Below, one piece after another: positions 62,105 to 64,000 of a stretch of DNA of 64,000 nucleotides. Position 1 is the first letter of the stretch, and each line of letters opens with the position of its first letter. This stretch comes from Labrenzia sp. 011 (GTDB taxonomy: Bacteria > Pseudomonadota > Alphaproteobacteria > Rhizobiales > Stappiaceae), in the NCBI RefSeq assembly GCF_003075075.1, contig NZ_QCYM01000018.1:26113-90112 (forward strand). Direction: 5' to 3'. Under the pieces are notes generated by a model, which worked only from the letters and a program-made list of their open reading frames with translations, was not told where the DNA came from and searched no databases. The position numbers and the translations under genes are program-made.

Positions 62105-62406
62105 GGGCCGGGAATTCCTGTGTTTTGACTGCCTGACCCTATCACGCATTCGAGAAAGCCGGCAAGTTTCGTGCATATGCTGGCTGACCAACGATAACTA
62201 ATAATCCGTCTGCTGGCGCGCACTTGAGAACGCTCTGCAACGTCTCTCGTGACGTGTGTCATGGCCCGCATTTTAGCATGCGGTGCCTGAAACGTCTAAC
62301 CATCGATAATAGCTAATTATCAATATTCATATTGTGTCTCTGACAGACATCCATGTAGTGATACTTTTTTGCTTGTTTATTTTCGTTACGTGACTATCCT
62401 CTCCCA
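62105..62406. other. Divergent promoter region between vapB and the RHE_PE00001-type gene
   Basis: AT-rich, with GATAAT-agcta-ATTATC (62305-62321) as an operator candidate. No gene. Confidence 0.4.
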
Positions 62407-63567
62407 ATGTCAATGGCTTACGATCTCCACAGGTCTCTGAACTCCTTGGACTGGGCCTCTCTGGCCGACCCGCTTGATCGTGTCAGCCGTGCGCTGACAC
62501 GCGTGGACGAGCGGCTGCGGCGCACAGGCGACCTTGCCGACGGCGTGCGCAGCCGCGCGCATCTGTTCGACACCTGTGCGTCCATGGCCCTCGACGGCGA
62601 CCTGGTGCATCTGGAGGACCTGGTCCTGCATGACGCCGGCACCGACAGGCGCGCCCCGACCCACGAACTGACCCGGGCCGCCAGGCTCCTGGCCCTGCGC
62701 CGGCGGATCGACCGGCTGCCCCCTGAAACCGTCCTCAGCCGCAACGGCCTTCTGACCCTGATCGGCCGGCAGGCGGACAGTTTGGAGGAGGGGACTGCGA
62801 GGGGCAGCCGTGCGGGGGAGGAGAGGGGAGCTTCACCATCGATCTCGACACATGCGCAAGACGACGCGGAAAAAGAAGAAAACCTTCTGGCCGAGATCGA
62901 CGCCGTTCTGCAACGCTCCCGGCAGCTTGCTGAAGGATCCGTCCCGGTCGCACGGACATCGTCCCATCGGATGGCAACGGCTCAAATGCAATCCGATCCA
63001 GGAACACCCGATCGGCGCGACCGCCTGGACGCCTGGCTGGCCGTCTTGAACGCGGCCAGGCCACTGAACCTGCCTCCCGTTCTGACGGCGGTCATTTTGC
63101 TCGATGCCTGGCAGCTGCTGCAGCCGCTGGACAGCTGGCCGGAGCTCGGCCGTCTGGTGTCGGCCGCCTTCCTGAAATCGCAGGTGACGACCTGCCATCT
63201 GCCGACCCTGTCCGCAGCCTTGCGAAAATCGCCGTTCCGCTGGCGCCGCAAGGACCCGTTCCAGACACGCATCTCCGGTCTCCTGACCGGCTTTGAAACC
63301 GCCGCCCGGGACACCATGGATCAGCTCGACCGGCTGTCGATCGCCCAGGAGCAGCTGGACCGCCATTGCCGGTCCTGCCGAAGCCATTCCAGGCTGCCCG
63401 ACTTTGCTCAGATGTTCCTGTCCCGGCCGCTGGTGACCATTCCCATGGCCCGCCAGGAGCTCGGCGTCACCGCCGCCGCCGTCGACCACATGATCCGCCA
63501 GCTCGGCCCGGCGCTGCCGCGCGAGCTCACCGGCCGCGGCAGATACAGGGCCTGGGGAATTCTGTGA
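62407..63567 (+). CDS. RHE_PE00001-family plasmid protein
   Basis: The 386-aa protein has 'DERLRRTGDLADGVRSRAHL', 'DLVHLEDLVLHDAGTDRRAP' and the end 'LPRELTGRGRYRAWGIL', the pattern of a protein family common on rhizobial plasmids; the C-terminus looks like a helix-turn-helix. Role unknown. Start 62407 or 62413. The middle part 125-150 is low-complexity. Confidence 0.8.
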   Translation: MSMAYDLHRSLNSLDWASLADPLDRVSRALTRVDERLRRTGDLADGVRSRAHLFDTCASMALDGDLVHLEDLVLHDAGTDRRAPTHELTRAARLLALRRRIDRLPPETVLSRNGLLTLIGRQADSLEEGTARGSRAGEERGASPSISTHAQDDAEKEENLLAEIDAVLQRSRQLAEGSVPVARTSSHRMATAQMQSDPGTPDRRDRLDAWLAVLNAARPLNLPPVLTAVILLDAWQLLQPLDSWPELGRLVSAAFLKSQVTTCHLPTLSAALRKSPFRWRRKDPFQTRISGLLTGFETAARDTMDQLDRLSIAQEQLDRHCRSCRSHSRLPDFAQMFLSRPLVTIPMARQELGVTAAAVDHMIRQLGPALPRELTGRGRYRAWGIL

Positions 63568-63644
63568 AGGCCGTCACAACGCTCACCGCAGAACCGCGCA
63601 AGATCAAGGCAGAGGACGGGGCCACTGGCGGCCGAATTCTCATG

Positions 63645-63914
63645 TCAGCCTTCGACATACCCGCGCTTGCATTTGCTGCGCACCAATTGTGCCTTGCGGG
63701 CGTGTGCGGAAACCAGGTCAGGAAAGAGATCCGACCGTAACCGCCCCAAGGTGCCAAGGCGCCCCCACCTCCGTTGAACGGCATAATCGCCAAACAGGGT
63801 CGGCTCGATCGACAACACATAGAACCGGGCCATGTTCCGGTGCGGATCAATGCGCGTCAGAAAGACAGGGTATTGAATAGATGGAGTGGTTGCCGCTCTA
63901 CCCACCTGACGCAT
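63645..63914 (-). CDS. WGR-domain protein
   Basis: The frame from ATG 63914 (89 aa) contains 'LTRIDPHRNMARFYVLSIEP', 'YAVQRRWGRLGTLGRLRSDL' and a Lys/Arg-rich end: a stand-alone WGR domain, thought to bind nucleic acid. A TTG at 63944 would extend it. A decayed relative lies at 49836-50055. Confidence 0.82.
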   Translation of the reverse strand: MRQVGRAATTPSIQYPVFLTRIDPHRNMARFYVLSIEPTLFGDYAVQRRWGRLGTLGRLRSDLFPDLVSAHARKAQLVRSKCKRGYVEG

Positions 63915-63965
63915 TCTATTGGAGGATCGTCGGGTTAAGTCCAATGGGTGGAGAGGAAGGCGAGC

Positions 63966-64000
63966 ATGACCAAAGAGACGATGATCGGGATCGATCTGGC
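63966..64000 (+). mobile_element. Start of an IS110-like transposase (partial, runs off window)
   Basis: The final 35 bases read ATG... MTKETMIGIDL. 'IGIDL' is the first acidic motif of the DEDD domain in IS110 transposases. With only 11 residues visible the family call is tentative. Confidence 0.45.

Noticed and set aside
1..64000. CRISPR arrays, tRNA or rRNA genes
   Set aside because: No regularly spaced direct repeats and no tRNA cloverleaf or rRNA segment were noticed.

Overview
The window looks like part of a conjugative megaplasmid from an alphaproteobacterium. The supporting genes are a repABC operon, a MucR/Ros regulator, a DUF1403/RHE_PE00001-type protein, a DUF932 protein and a long ParB-like plasmid protein. 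They point to Hyphomicrobiales or a roseobacter/Stappia-type marine relative, but the genus is an inference. DNA is GC-rich. No rRNA, tRNA or CRISPR array was seen.

Layout. (1) 1-11.8 kb, minus strand: one tightly overlapping transfer operon in the order traK-traL-traM-virB2-3-4-5-6-7-8-9-10, ending in a very long secreted protein with tandem cysteine repeats that runs off the left edge. VirB11, VirD4/TraG, the relaxase and TraJ are not in the window. (2) 11.8-12.5 kb: an RP4/IncP-like origin of transfer next to traK, so DNA to its right should enter the recipient first. (3) 12.7-23.4 kb: accessory 'leading' region. It holds a zinc-ribbon protein, an XRE-ImmA fusion with a PIN protein, ccdAB, a Phd/PemK-type pair, and a CBASS antiphage operon (CD-NTase, E2-like protein, patatin) divergent from a CapH/CapP-like regulator pair. 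(4) 23.5-31.3 kb: a lipoprotein, a stand-alone repC, an M48 protease, a RelB/ParE-type toxin-antitoxin pair, a truncated moxR and a two-component system. (5) 31.6-35.2 kb: exported arylsulfatase, HAD phosphatase and an apparently exported formylglycine-generating enzyme. (6) 35.8-40.6 kb: Tn3 transposase fragment, exported nuclease and repABC. (7) 41.2-49.7 kb: a catabolic operon (DapA-like enzyme, NitT/TauT-type ABC importer, aldehyde dehydrogenase, 2-hydroxyacid dehydrogenase, enolase-superfamily enzyme) with a divergent AraC/GlxA-type regulator. (8) 49.7-51.6 kb: gene-poor debris with a dead WGR gene. (9) 51.6-58.2 kb: plasmid house-keeping genes (DUF932, SRAP, ParB-like, MucR) separated by GC-rich structured repeats. 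(10) 58.3-64 kb: a ParDE-like pair, a nucleotidyltransferase with two operator palindromes, a vapBC-integrase operon, an RHE_PE00001-type protein, an intact WGR protein and the first codons of an IS110-like transposase.

How the genes work together. The left part makes the mating-pair channel and the oriT where transfer starts. repABC and the second repC supply replication and partition, each with a candidate antisense RNA on the opposite strand. Six toxin-antitoxin-like modules and CBASS protect the plasmid and its host. Sulfatase and catabolic operons are metabolic cargo.

Most notable: a folded GC-rich element, in four copies with base-pair-preserving differences, sits directly upstream of four unrelated plasmid genes (lipoprotein, DUF932, a 97-aa protein, ParB-like), with a stripped-down fifth version upstream of SRAP. 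I do not recognise it as a known RNA family.
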